The notes beneath the pieces are model-generated. The model worked only from the letters and a program-made list of their open reading frames with translations. It was not told the origin of the DNA and did not search any database. A program made the position numbers and the translations under genes. Positions 1-10,179 of a DNA stretch of 64,000 nucleotides are shown one piece after another. Where the stretch lies: the NCBI RefSeq assembly GCF_039905635.1, contig NZ_CP157000.1, positions 2,852,001 through 2,916,000 on the forward strand, given 5' to 3'. The first letter of the stretch is position 1. Each line of letters begins with the position of its first letter. Source of the DNA: Microbacterium sp. ProA8. GTDB taxonomy: Bacteria > Actinomycetota > Actinomycetes > Actinomycetales > Microbacteriaceae.

Positions 1-639
1 GAGCTTGTATTCGACGGATGCCGTGCCCCCGAGTGTCTCGAGCGCCTCGGCCGTCGAGCCCGCCGTCGCGGCGAGCATCGGCAGCACGCCGCGCCCCACC
101 TCGAGTCCGATGGCGTCCAGGTCTTCGGGCGCGCCGGTGAGCGCGGTACGCGCCGTGGTGCCGAGATCGCCCGACAGCATGGCGGCACGGCGCACGGTCG
201 GCGCGGCGCGGTCGGATGCTTTCGCGACGGCGTCGAGCAGCACGCCCTCGAGCGCGCCGGTGCGGAGTTCCCCGAGCATGACGCGGGCGAGGAAGTCCCA
301 CTCCCCCGCCGTCGCCGCACGCGCGAGCTGGTCGAGGGCGGCGGCGCGGGTGGCGACGGAGCCCGGGCCGTCTGCCCCGGCGAGGAGGTCGAGCGCCTCA
401 TCGACGTCGCCCACGGTCAGCGTCGGCTCGTCGGCGTGCGTCACGGCGAGATTCGAGAGGCTCCGCCACCCGACGCCGAGGCGCCCCTGCCGCGGACTCG
501 CGGTCAGGAATCCGATCGCCGGTCCGATCTCGTCGGGGTCGAGCCGGCGGAGCACCTCCGCGAGCGCGGCGACCTTGGCCAGTCGCGACGACGTCGAGGC
601 CACGGCATCCGTCGCCGTCACGAGCTCGTGGAGCAGCAT
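1..639 (-). CDS. ATP-dependent DNA ligase, N-terminal part (cut by window edge)
   Basis: The 213 residues in the window read MLLHELVTATDAVASTSSRL onward and stay open to the left edge. The helical N-terminal region with PRQGRLGVGW (about residues 50-60) resembles the DNA-binding domain of actinobacterial ATP-dependent DNA ligases of the LigB/LigC type, which seal nicks through a lysine-AMP intermediate. The adenylation motif KxDG would lie outside the window, so the catalytic core cannot be checked. The ATG at 639 is the first start in this frame that fits the family N-terminus. It lies 61 bases after the epimerase gene on the same strand and may be its last cotranscribed partner. Confidence 0.72.
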   Translation of the reverse strand, partial: MLLHELVTATDAVASTSSRLAKVAALAEVLRRLDPDEIGPAIGFLTASPRQGRLGVGWRSLSNLAVTHADEPTLTVGDVDEALDLLAGADGPGSVATRAAALDQLARAATAGEWDFLARVMLGELRTGALEGVLLDAVAKASDRAAPTVRRAAMLSGDLGTTARTALTGAPEDLDAIGLEVGRGVLPMLAATAGSTAEALETLGGTASVEYKL

Positions 640-700
640 GCCCGCATTCTCGCATCCGTCCCCGACATGCACGCAGCCTGCCGGCGCGTCGGCGCGCTCG

Positions 701-1702
701 TCACGAAGACGAGCGCCGCCGTGATCCCAGCGACGCGACGACCTCGCGCAGCGCCGGTTCCAGCTCCGGATGCCTGAACTCGTACCCGGCCGCGGTGAGC
801 GCCTCGGGAGCGGCCCATCTGCTCTTGAGCACGAGCTCCGGCTCGGTGCGCAGCACCCACATCGCCGGCTCGAGCATGAACCGCCAGGCGGGCAGTCCGA
901 TCGGCGCGCCGACGATGCGGCGCAGCGTCGCCATGAGCCTGCGATTGTCGGAGGCCTCCGGAGCCGCGAGGTTGACCGGTCCGACGATCCGCGGGTCATC
1001 GCGCACGAACCGCACCGCTCCGACCACGTCGTCGAGGTGGATCCAGCTGAACCGCTGCCGGCCGCGGGATCGGTGGCGCGGCGCGCGACCATCACCGGTC
1101 GGGTGGGGGCCGATGCCGCGGTAGCGCGCGTGGGGGAACCACCAGCCGTCGTACTGGGGCCCGCCGAGTCCGACGCGGGCCAGCCGCACGAGGGTCCGCG
1201 TCGCGGGACCGTCGCCGAGCACGATCGCCATGCGCAGCGCCACGCGCCGCGTGGACGGAAGGCTCCCCGCGAAGAACTCGTCCTCCCACGCGCGGGCGAC
1301 GTCGACGGAGAAGCCCGTGCCGAGCTCGCCCTGCTGTTCCGTCTGCGGCCGGTCGAGCGCGTAGCGGTAGATGGTCGCCGTGCTCGCGTTCAGCCACAGC
1401 GGCGGCGGCGCGTCCGCACCCTGGATCGCGAGTCGGAGCGTGCGAGTGGTCTGGACGCGCGAACGCAGGATCTCGTCGCGGTTCGCATCGGTGTAGCGGC
1501 AGTCGACGGACTTGCCCGCGAGGTTCACGACGATCGCCGCGCCGTCGATGAGGGCACGGATGCCGTCGGCATCGGTCCATGACGCGTCGGCGCTCACCCG
1601 GCCGATGGTGCGTACGTCGTAGCCGTCCTCGGTGAAAGCCCGCACGAGCGCGCGGCCGACGAAGCCCGAGGCTCCCGCGACGGCGGCGACCGGGCGGCTC
1701 AT
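701..1702 (-). CDS. TIGR01777-family NAD(P)-binding epimerase (YfcH-like)
   Basis: A 333-residue SDR-fold protein. The N-terminal GASGFVGRAL (residues 10-19) is the nucleotide-binding glycine motif, followed by the family-typical stretch IVVNLAGKSVDCRYT (about 57-71). The C-terminus has the DUF1731-type tail found in TIGR01777 proteins. The substrate of this family is not established; members are annotated as nucleoside-sugar epimerase-like. It starts 10 bases after the DoxX-like gene and a GAGG ribosome site precedes the ATG. It is therefore the fourth gene of an operon with two luciferase-like oxidoreductases and DoxX. Confidence 0.88.
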   Translation of the reverse strand: MSRPVAAVAGASGFVGRALVRAFTEDGYDVRTIGRVSADASWTDADGIRALIDGAAIVVNLAGKSVDCRYTDANRDEILRSRVQTTRTLRLAIQGADAPPPLWLNASTATIYRYALDRPQTEQQGELGTGFSVDVARAWEDEFFAGSLPSTRRVALRMAIVLGDGPATRTLVRLARVGLGGPQYDGWWFPHARYRGIGPHPTGDGRAPRHRSRGRQRFSWIHLDDVVGAVRFVRDDPRIVGPVNLAAPEASDNRRLMATLRRIVGAPIGLPAWRFMLEPAMWVLRTEPELVLKSRWAAPEALTAAGYEFRHPELEPALREVVASLGSRRRSSS

Positions 1703-1712
1703 CGAGCCTGCC

Positions 1713-2141
1713 TCACCGTCGCGACCTCTTCCGCGCCGGGCGAGCGCGTCGCCGAACGGGCAGACCGTCGGCGCTCCACAGCACCCACGCCACCAGCAGC
1801 GGCTGCAGCAGCAGCCGCACGAACCGTGCCCGGTCGCTGCGCAGCATCGGCGCCGCTCTTCCGGTGCGCCACTGATGGACGTTGCCGGGAAAGACGGCGA
1901 CGAAGAACGCCGCGATGACCCAGCCGACGCGACGGCGCTCGGCGGGAAGCGCCACGAGCGCGCCGCCGAGCATCAGCTCGACCACGCCCGAGGCGACGAC
2001 GATCGTGTCCTTGTCGGTGCGGAGGAAGCGCGTGGCCCACTCGGGCACGACGATGCGGTAACCGCGGCGGCCCCAGGTCAGGTGCGAGGCGCCCGCGACC
2101 GCGAGGAGCGCCGCGAGCGCCCACCGGGCGATGACGCGCAT
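1713..2141 (-). CDS. DoxX-like small integral membrane protein
   Basis: A 142-residue protein with about four hydrophobic segments and motifs typical of the DoxX/DUF4267-like group: GASHLTWGRRGYRIVVPEW near the N-terminus and AVFPGNVHQWRTGR near residue 90. The C-terminus is a basic tail (RRRARPARKRSRR). The start overlaps the stop of the upstream oxidoreductase gene by one base (TGATG), showing translational coupling. The role is unknown; DoxX relatives are membrane proteins linked to redox or thiosulfate metabolism, but no substrate can be inferred here. Confidence 0.8.
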   Translation of the reverse strand: MRVIARWALAALLAVAGASHLTWGRRGYRIVVPEWATRFLRTDKDTIVVASGVVELMLGGALVALPAERRRVGWVIAAFFVAVFPGNVHQWRTGRAAPMLRSDRARFVRLLLQPLLVAWVLWSADGLPVRRRARPARKRSRR

Positions 2142-2905
2142 CACGCGATCGCCTCGGCGATCGCATCGATGAACCGCAGGTGCTCGTCGGCACTGCCCGT
2201 CGGCGTGATCGCCCGCAGGACGACCTCGTCCACGCCGGCGCGGTAGCCCGCGATCCGGTCGCGCAGCTCTGCCGGACGGATCACGGTGTCGGCGGCGTCC
2301 ACGCCCAGGCGGGCGAAGTTGGCGGCGTACGCGGGGTAGCCCGCGTAGCGGGTGGCTTCCTCGTCGAGGGCGGCGACAGCCGCGTCGTCGACGGCCGTGC
2401 GCACGTACAGCGCGACGTGGGTCTCCGGCGTGATCGCGTGCGCCTCGGCCGCCTGCGCGGCGGCGGCCCGGGGGGTGAGCCAGCTCAGCAGGACCCCATC
2501 GGATGCCGCGGCCGCCGCCCGTCGCATCCTCGGGCCCAGCGCACCGACGATGACGCGCGCGTCGGTGCGGCGGCGCAGCTCGGCGGCGGCATCCGTCACC
2601 AGCTCCACCGCGCCGGTGCGCGCCTGACCCGAGCCGACGCCGAGCATGAGGCGGCCCGCCGGCAGCCCGGCTGCGGCGACGGCGATGTCGTCGGGGGTAC
2701 GGCGGTCCACCGGCAGCACACCGGTGGCGAGCACCAGGCGCTCGGTCGCGTCGGCGGCGGCCGCGAGCACGGCGAGCGCGTCGTGGCCCGGGGTGTCGTT
2801 CACCCAGAGGGCGTGGAAGCCGGCCGCCTCGGCGGCGGGCGCCACCCGCCCCGCAAGGGCTGGGCCGGCCGCGGCCGCGATCCCGAGGGAGAGCACCGCC
2901 GTCAC
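2141..2905 (-). CDS. LLM-class flavin-dependent oxidoreductase
   Basis: A 254-residue luciferase-like TIM-barrel protein. Recognisable parts are AGFHALWVNDTPGHDALAVL (28-47), a strand with LATGVLPVDRRTP (58-70), LMLGVGSGQ (about 86-94) and a C-terminal FVDEVVLR-like segment (GVDEVVLRAI). At 254 residues it is shorter than most family members (about 280-350). The ATG overlaps the stop of the upstream LLM gene by four bases (ATGA). The cofactor could be FMN or F420; the neighbour being an F420-type enzyme favours F420, as inference only. Confidence 0.82.
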   Translation of the reverse strand: MTAVLSLGIAAAAGPALAGRVAPAAEAAGFHALWVNDTPGHDALAVLAAAADATERLVLATGVLPVDRRTPDDIAVAAAGLPAGRLMLGVGSGQARTGAVELVTDAAAELRRRTDARVIVGALGPRMRRAAAAASDGVLLSWLTPRAAAAQAAEAHAITPETHVALYVRTAVDDAAVAALDEEATRYAGYPAYAANFARLGVDAADTVIRPAELRDRIAGYRAGVDEVVLRAITPTGSADEHLRFIDAIAEAIA

Positions 2906-3777
2906 GAGGCGTCCGCCGCAACCAGGCGCGCCACGTCGGCGGCCGCGCGGTAGAAGTCGGCGATGTCACCGCGGGAGGCCGGGAGGAGGATCACGTCGTC
3001 GACGCCCGCGTCGAAGAACCGCTGCGCGCCGGCCGCGACCTGCGCCGGATCGCCCCAGAGTGCACGCTCGGCGGGGTCGGGCTTGTCACCGACGTCCGCG
3101 ATCGCCCGCGCCTCGGCATCCGCGCCGAACGCCGTGACGACGTAGGCGACCACGTCGTGGCTGCCGCCGCGCCCGGCGACTTCGCGCGCCTCGCGGATCG
3201 CGGCGGTCGCCGTCGCGTACTCCTCGGCGGTGTGGCCGCTGTCGAGCACCGTGCCGTCGGCGACCTCGCCGCTCAACCGGAGGGTCTTCGGGCCTTCGGC
3301 CGCCGCGTAGACCAGGGGCGGACTCGTCGGCGGGTAATCGAGCCGCACGCGGTCGAGCGACACGTAGCGCCCGGCGGTGGTGACCTCGTCGCCCGCGAGC
3401 AGGCTCCGCAGCGCCGGGACGTACTCGCGCATCAGCGTCAGCGGCGACGCCACCCGCGCACCCGCCTGCCCCATCCAGTCGAGCACGCCGTGCCCGACGC
3501 CGGGCAGCAGCCGGCCGGGGAAGAGCCGCTCGATGGTCGCCAGCTCCATGGCGGTCGCGGCGACGTTGCGCAGCGGCATGGGCGCGATGCCGATCCCGAT
3601 GCGCAGGGCGTCGGTCCACGCGAGCGCCGCACCGACCGTGCCGAACGCGGACTGCCGGAAGCAGTCCTCCCAGATCCACAGTTCGGGCAGGCCCGCGGAC
3701 TCGGCGGCGAGCACCGCGTCGCGGAACCCGTCGGGAGCGTGCGTGTAGGGATTGAAGATCGCACCGATGCGGGTCAT
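2902..3777 (-). CDS. LLM-class (probably F420-dependent) oxidoreductase
   Basis: A 291-residue luciferase-like monooxygenase family protein. It begins MTRIGAIFNPYTHAP and carries the family pattern ESAGLPELWIWEDC (28-41), GIGIAPMPLRNVAATAMELA (61-80), ERLFPGRLLPGVGHG (84-98) and VYAAAEGPKTLRLSGEVADG (about 157-176). The last is typical of mycobacterial-type F420-dependent enzymes. It is the first gene of the four-gene minus-strand operon and is divergent from the DUF72 gene across a 136-base gap. The substrate is unknown. Confidence 0.86.
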   Translation of the reverse strand: MTRIGAIFNPYTHAPDGFRDAVLAAESAGLPELWIWEDCFRQSAFGTVGAALAWTDALRIGIGIAPMPLRNVAATAMELATIERLFPGRLLPGVGHGVLDWMGQAGARVASPLTLMREYVPALRSLLAGDEVTTAGRYVSLDRVRLDYPPTSPPLVYAAAEGPKTLRLSGEVADGTVLDSGHTAEEYATATAAIREAREVAGRGGSHDVVAYVVTAFGADAEARAIADVGDKPDPAERALWGDPAQVAAGAQRFFDAGVDDVILLPASRGDIADFYRAAADVARLVAADAS

Positions 3778-3913
3778 CCCCCCACTCTGTCAGCGGTCGC
3801 CGACAGGCGCATCCTGACGCGGGGCACCTGGCCGCCGCCGCACGCGGTTATCGCGGCCGGCGCGGCCACGCAACCCCGTCGCCCGTGCCGTGCCCAGCCC
3901 GCACGCTGGGGTG

Positions 3914-4633
3914 ATGGCGCGCATCGGGACATCCGGCTGGGTCTACCCCCACTGGCGGGGCGTGCTCTATCAGGGGCCCCAGAGCCAGTGGCTCTCGCAG
4001 TACCTCGAGGTGTTCGACGCGGTGGAGCTCAACGGCAGCTTCTATCGCTGGCCGGCCGACGCGCGGTTCTCGGCATGGCGCGAACGGCTGCCGGACGGCT
4101 TCCAGATGGCCGTCAAGGCGCCCCGCGGCCTCACGCACGCGCGGCGGCTCCGTGATCCCGATGTCTGGATCTCGCGGGTCACGCGAGGACTCCACGAGCT
4201 CGACGGCAGCCGCGGGCCGCTGATCGTCCAGCTGCACCCGGCGATGGAGCGCGACGACGCGCGGCTGGAGCACTTCCTGGCGGAGCTCCCGGAGTGGACC
4301 CGGCCGGCGATCGAGTTCCGGCATCCGTCGTGGGTGGATGACGCCGTCTTCGCGATGCTCGAGCGCCACGGGGCGGCCTACTGCGTGATGAGCGGTGCGC
4401 GGCTGCCCTGCGTCCTGCGCGCCACCGCGCCCCTCGTCTACGTGCGGCTGCACGGCCCCGACCCCGAGCACCTCTACGCGGGCTCGTACTCCGACGACGA
4501 CCTCGCCTGGTGGGCCGAGCGCATCCGCGAATGGGAGCGCGGCGGGCATGAGGTGCAGGCGTACTTCAACAACGACGGCGAGGGCAATGCCGTCCGCAAC
4601 GCGATCACGCTGAAACGGATGCTGGAGGCTTGA
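3914..4633 (+). CDS. DUF72 (YecE-like) protein
   Basis: A 239-residue DUF72 protein. The family opening ARIGTSGWVYPHWRGVLYQG (residues 2-21) is followed by VELNGSFYRWP, AVKAPRGLTHARRL, QLHPAMERDD, AIEFRHPSW and VYVRLHGP, all conserved blocks of this TIM-barrel-like family. The biochemical function is unknown. An upstream in-frame GTG at 3911 and an ATG at 3890 exist, but the family N-terminus begins at the ATG at 3914. The gene stands alone and ends 157 bases before the stop of the convergent clpC-like gene. Confidence 0.9.
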   Translation: MARIGTSGWVYPHWRGVLYQGPQSQWLSQYLEVFDAVELNGSFYRWPADARFSAWRERLPDGFQMAVKAPRGLTHARRLRDPDVWISRVTRGLHELDGSRGPLIVQLHPAMERDDARLEHFLAELPEWTRPAIEFRHPSWVDDAVFAMLERHGAAYCVMSGARLPCVLRATAPLVYVRLHGPDPEHLYAGSYSDDDLAWWAERIREWERGGHEVQAYFNNDGEGNAVRNAITLKRMLEA

Positions 4634-4722
4634 CGCCGCCTCGAGCGCAGGGTCGCACCCGTCCCGCGATACGGCGAGAGGCGCCGGCCCGAAGGCACGG
4701 CGCCTCTCGCAGAGGAGGTGCT

Positions 4723-4789
4723 CAGCTCACGCGGCGAGGTGTCCAGCTCACGCCGCGAGGTGTCCAACTCACGCCGCGAGGTGTCCAAG

Positions 4790-4806
<17 letters not shown>
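4723..4806. repeat. 21-bp tandem repeat across the clpC-like stop codon (4 units)
   Basis: Four 21-bp units lie at 4723-4743, 4744-4764, 4765-4785 and 4786-4806. Read on the minus strand the units are near-identical around CTCGCGGCGTGA. The rightmost unit is the coding end of the clpC-like gene (Leu-Ala-Ala-stop). Because 21 is divisible by three, every unit places Leu-Ala-Ala-TGA in the same frame as the gene. The three left units lie after the stop. Confidence 0.9.
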
Positions 4807-7351
<2,545 letters not shown>

Positions 7352-7367
7352 TCCGTCTCTCCTGAAA

Positions 7368-7388
7368 CTTGAGTGATCGAGCATCAAG
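7368..7388 (-). promoter_or_regulatory. HAIR element 1 (HspR operator)
   Basis: The inverted repeat CTTGAGT and CATCAAG is separated by seven bases. The first arm matches the HspR-associated inverted repeat (CTTGAGT-N7-ACTCAAG) exactly and the second matches at five of seven positions. It lies 17 bases upstream of the clpC-like ATG, where bound HspR would block transcription initiation. Confidence 0.82.
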
Positions 7389-7395
7389 TTTTGAA

Positions 7396-7416
7396 CTTGA
7401 TACAGGCATTGTCAAG
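7396..7416 (-). promoter_or_regulatory. HAIR element 2 (HspR operator)
   Basis: The arms CTTGATA and TGTCAAG are separated by seven bases. They sit inside a longer perfect inverted repeat, TGAACTTGA and TCAAGTTCA (7392-7420). The centre is 28 bp from that of HAIR element 1. Tandem HAIR sites are typical of HspR-controlled dnaK and clpB promoters. Confidence 0.8.
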
Positions 7417-7539
7417 TTCAACGGCACCCGCTCGCAGGTATTCCCTCCCCTCTCGGTTTCTCCGGACTGCGGCCGTGTCGGCGTCGGTGGGGCGGCGTAG
7501 CCTCGTGACTCGGGGGAACCGCGCTCAGAGGAGAGAACC

Positions 7540-7911
7540 ATGGACTGGAAGATCGAGCTCATCTTCGTGCCCGTCACCGACGTCGACCGGGCGAAGGAGT
7601 TCTATGAGCGGATCGGATTCCACGCCGACCACGACCAGGTCCCCTTCGAGGGCTTGCGGTTCGTGCAGATGACGCCGCCCGGTTCGGCCTGCTCGATCGC
7701 ATTCGGCACGGGGCTCGGCAACGACCTCGAGCCGGGTCGCCAGAACACGATCCAGGTCGTCGTCCCCGACGCCGACGAGGCGCTCGCCCACCTGCGGAAC
7801 GTGGGCGTGGAGGCGCGCGGCGTCGACGAACAGGGCTGGGGCCGGTTCGTGCAGTTCGATGACCCCGACGGCAACACCTGGACGCTGCAGCAGCTCCCGC
7901 CGCGCGACTGA
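7540..7911 (+). CDS. VOC-superfamily (glyoxalase/dioxygenase-like) protein
   Basis: A 123-residue protein with the paired beta-alpha-beta-beta-beta modules of the vicinal oxygen chelate fold. It has LIFVPVTDVDRAKEFYERIG (7-26), NTIQVVVPDADEALAHLR (68-85) and the terminal FDDPDGNTWTLQQLP (106-120) characteristic of the family. GAGGAGAG lies just upstream of the ATG. The substrate is unknown. The stop codon is inside the first unit of a tandem repeat. Confidence 0.9.
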   Translation: MDWKIELIFVPVTDVDRAKEFYERIGFHADHDQVPFEGLRFVQMTPPGSACSIAFGTGLGNDLEPGRQNTIQVVVPDADEALAHLRNVGVEARGVDEQGWGRFVQFDDPDGNTWTLQQLPPRD

Positions 7912-8000
7912 GCCATCGGCGCGCGCGCGCGACTGAGCTATCGGGTGCGCGCGACTGAGCTACCGGGGCGCGCGACTGGGCTATCGGGCGCGCGCGACGG
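7901..8000. repeat. Tandem repeat starting on the VOC stop codon (about 5 units of 21-25 bp)
   Basis: The unit CGCGCGACTGAGCTATCGG starts at about 7901, 7926, 7948, 7969 and 7991. The first unit contains the last Arg and Asp codons and the TGA of the VOC gene; later units are noncoding and vary slightly. The convergent DUF3817 gene also ends in CGCGACTGA on its own strand, 27 bases beyond the array. Confidence 0.85.
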
Positions 8001-8026
8001 GGCGCTTCACGGCCCGGCGGCGAGCG

Positions 8027-8491
8027 TCAGTCGCGGCCGCCCGGCGGCCCGAGGATCAGCAGCACGACGAACAGCGCCACCACGGCGAGGGCGATGAGCG
8101 CGCCGAGCACCCACGGGCGCCGCAGGAACCACCGCATGAGCCGGTCGTACCAGGCGCCGTCGCGCGGGTCGTCGGTCGGCTCGAGGCGCCAGGCGCCGGC
8201 CAGCCGACCGCTGCGCTGCAGCCACAGCTCGGCGGGGATGGTGGCGTACGGGATGAGGGCACTGACCAGCGCGACCACGGTGGGCCACGCGCGCCAGCGG
8301 TTGTTCAGCGCGACGAGGATCGCCGTGGCGCCGTACGACAGGAAGACGAAGCCGTGGATACCGCCGCCGATCGTGACGCCGAGGGCCCAGCCGGTGGTGG
8401 CGCGGAGGACGAGGCCCCCGATGAGGAGCGTCCACGAGATCGCCTCGGCGATCGCGAGCGCACGGAAGAGGGTGTGGGGGTTGCGGAACAC
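8027..8491 (-). CDS. DUF3817 integral membrane protein
   Basis: A 154-residue protein beginning LFRALAIAEAISWTLLIGG, the hallmark of DUF3817. It has three N-terminal hydrophobic segments with the conserved IHGFVFLSY (about 46-54), a cytoplasmic segment rich in Asp and Arg, and a fourth membrane segment near 128-148. The start is a GTG directly beside a palindromic operator, so the transcript may be leaderless. It lies downstream of a MarR-type regulator gene on the same strand. The function is unknown. Confidence 0.85.
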   Translation of the reverse strand: MFRNPHTLFRALAIAEAISWTLLIGGLVLRATTGWALGVTIGGGIHGFVFLSYGATAILVALNNRWRAWPTVVALVSALIPYATIPAELWLQRSGRLAGAWRLEPTDDPRDGAWYDRLMRWFLRRPWVLGALIALAVVALFVVLLILGPPGGRD

Positions 8492-8531
8492 ACCTTCAGC
8501 CTAACTGAAAGACTTCAGTCAACCTGAAGGT
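8492..8531 (-). promoter_or_regulatory. Nested palindromic operator between MarR and DUF3817 genes
   Basis: An outer inverted repeat (ACCTTCAG at 8492-8499 and CTGAAGGT at 8524-8531) and an inner one (ACTGAA at 8504-8509 and TTCAGT at 8514-8519) share one centre. This gives four TTCAG/CTGAA half-sites. It abuts the GTG of the DUF3817 gene and touches the stop of the MarR gene. It is a likely binding site for that MarR protein. Confidence 0.65.
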
Positions 8532-8962
8532 CAGCGGGGCGTCGGCGCGCCGTCCGCGCCGTACGGCTGCTCGTGCAACCCCTGCAGGGCGATCGCCAGG
8601 GTGGGGGCGTCGCGGGTGAGGGCGGCGTCGAGGGCGGCGAGGCGCTGCTGCGCCGCCTCCAGCACGTCACTCCCCCGCGCGGTGACCCGCAGGTCGGACG
8701 CCGAGCCGGCGTGCTTCGTGGCGTCCTCGACGAGCCCGTCGGCGACGAGGGTCTGCACGGCGGTGTGGGCCGACTGGACGGTGATCTGGGAGCGCCGCGA
8801 GAGCTCGCTGAACGAGATGCCCGGCGTCGCCTCGATGTGGGCCAGGAGCGCGTACTTGCGGGTGGTGAGCCCGAGGTCGCGCAGCTCTGCACCGAGGTGG
8901 CCGTCCCAGACACTCGCGACCGTCAGCAGTGAGATGACGGGACTGAACGCGCGCTCGGACAT
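8531..8962 (-). CDS. MarR-family transcriptional regulator
   Basis: A 143-residue winged-helix protein. The DNA-binding part runs about residues 35-105: ALLAHIEATPGISFSELSRR, then the recognition helix ITVQSAHTAVQTLVADGLVE, then the wing with RVTARG. The ATG at 8962 gives the usual MarR length and start; a longer frame exists upstream but runs into the divergent methyltransferase region. It is divergent from that methyltransferase and upstream of DUF3817. It probably controls DUF3817 through the palindrome after its stop codon. Confidence 0.85.
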   Translation of the reverse strand: MSERAFSPVISLLTVASVWDGHLGAELRDLGLTTRKYALLAHIEATPGISFSELSRRSQITVQSAHTAVQTLVADGLVEDATKHAGSASDLRVTARGSDVLEAAQQRLAALDAALTRDAPTLAIALQGLHEQPYGADGAPTPR

Positions 8963-9045
8963 GTGCTGAATGCTAGCCCGGGTGCCGCGCGACGCGGCGC
9001 ATTCGCCCGTCTCCGGTGCGATCGCCCGCCCGCTACCGTGGGACC

Positions 9046-10176
9046 GTGACGTTCTCACTCGACGGTCTGCGCCGCTGGCCCGACGTCGAGGCTCCGGGCC
9101 TCGTGGCGACGGATGCCGCGGACCGGCTGCTCCTCGACGAATCCGCCGCTGCGCGTGCCGGCGTCGAGGACGGCGAACTCACGGTGATCGGCGACGGCTA
9201 CGGCGCACTCACCCTCGGTGCGGCGGCGGACGGCGGCCGCGGCATCCGTGTCCATCAGGACCCGCTCACGGGCGAGCGAGCGCTGGCCGCCAACGCCGAG
9301 CGGTTCGCGCTCGCCGATGCATTCGCGTCGCTTCCGCTCGGGGCGGATCTGGTGCGTGGCGCACGAGTGGTGCTGGTCCGCCTGCCCCGGTCGCTCGAGG
9401 CGCTGCGCGACATCGCGGGACTCATCGCCGCACATGCGGAACCGGACGTCGTCGTCTTCGCCGGCGGGCGCATCAAGCACATGACGCTCGGGATGAACGA
9501 CGTCCTGCGCGAGAGCTTCGCCAGGCTCGACGTCAGCCATGCGCGGCAGAAGTCCCGCGTCCTCGTGGCGCGCGAGCCCCACGACGGCCGTGATCCCGCG
9601 CCTCTCCAGGCGTCCCACGACGGCATCGTGGTGTGCGCCTTCGGCGGAGCGTTCGCGGGGTCGTCGATCGACATCGGCACGCGGCTCCTGCTCGACCATC
9701 TGCCGGCCGACACCGACCAGCTGCCCCGGCTCCTCCACGGGCCCGGAGCGGTGATCGACTTCGCGTGCGGCACCGGGGTGATCGCTGTCGCGTTGGCGCT
9801 GCGGCATCCCGATCTCCGCATTCTGGCGACGGATCAGTCGGCCGCGGCCGTCGCCTCGGCGACAGCGACGGCGCGGGCGAACGGGGTGGAGGAGCGCGTC
9901 GACGTGGTGCGGGATGACATGCTCGGCGGGCAGCCCGACGGCAGCGCGTCGTTCATCGCACTCAATCCGCCGTTCCACTCGGGATCAGCCGTCCACGAGG
10001 GCATCGCACCGCGGATGTTCGCCGAGGCCGCGCGCGTGCTGCGTCCCGGCGGGGAGCTGTGGACGGTGTGGAACTCGGGCCTGCGCTACCGGCAGGCGCT
10101 CGAGAACACCGTGGGGCCGACCCGGCAGATCGCGCGCAACGCGAAGTTCACCGTGACCGCCTCGACCCGGCACTGA
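9046..10176 (+). CDS. Class I SAM-dependent methyltransferase, RsmC/RlmG-like
   Basis: A 376-residue protein. The N-terminal half (1-190) is a degenerate methyltransferase-like domain. The C-terminal half has the SAM site DFACGTGVIAVALA (about 238-251) and the catalytic NPPFHSG (about 307-313). The two-domain layout and NPPF(H) match RsmC/RlmG enzymes that methylate the exocyclic amine of guanine in rRNA. Which rRNA position is modified cannot be told. The GTG at 9046 is preferred over the GTG at 9016 because it gives the family-like N-terminus MTFSLDGLRRWPD. Confidence 0.84.
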   Translation: MTFSLDGLRRWPDVEAPGLVATDAADRLLLDESAAARAGVEDGELTVIGDGYGALTLGAAADGGRGIRVHQDPLTGERALAANAERFALADAFASLPLGADLVRGARVVLVRLPRSLEALRDIAGLIAAHAEPDVVVFAGGRIKHMTLGMNDVLRESFARLDVSHARQKSRVLVAREPHDGRDPAPLQASHDGIVVCAFGGAFAGSSIDIGTRLLLDHLPADTDQLPRLLHGPGAVIDFACGTGVIAVALALRHPDLRILATDQSAAAVASATATARANGVEERVDVVRDDMLGGQPDGSASFIALNPPFHSGSAVHEGIAPRMFAEAARVLRPGGELWTVWNSGLRYRQALENTVGPTRQIARNAKFTVTASTRH

Positions 10177-10179
10177 CGG

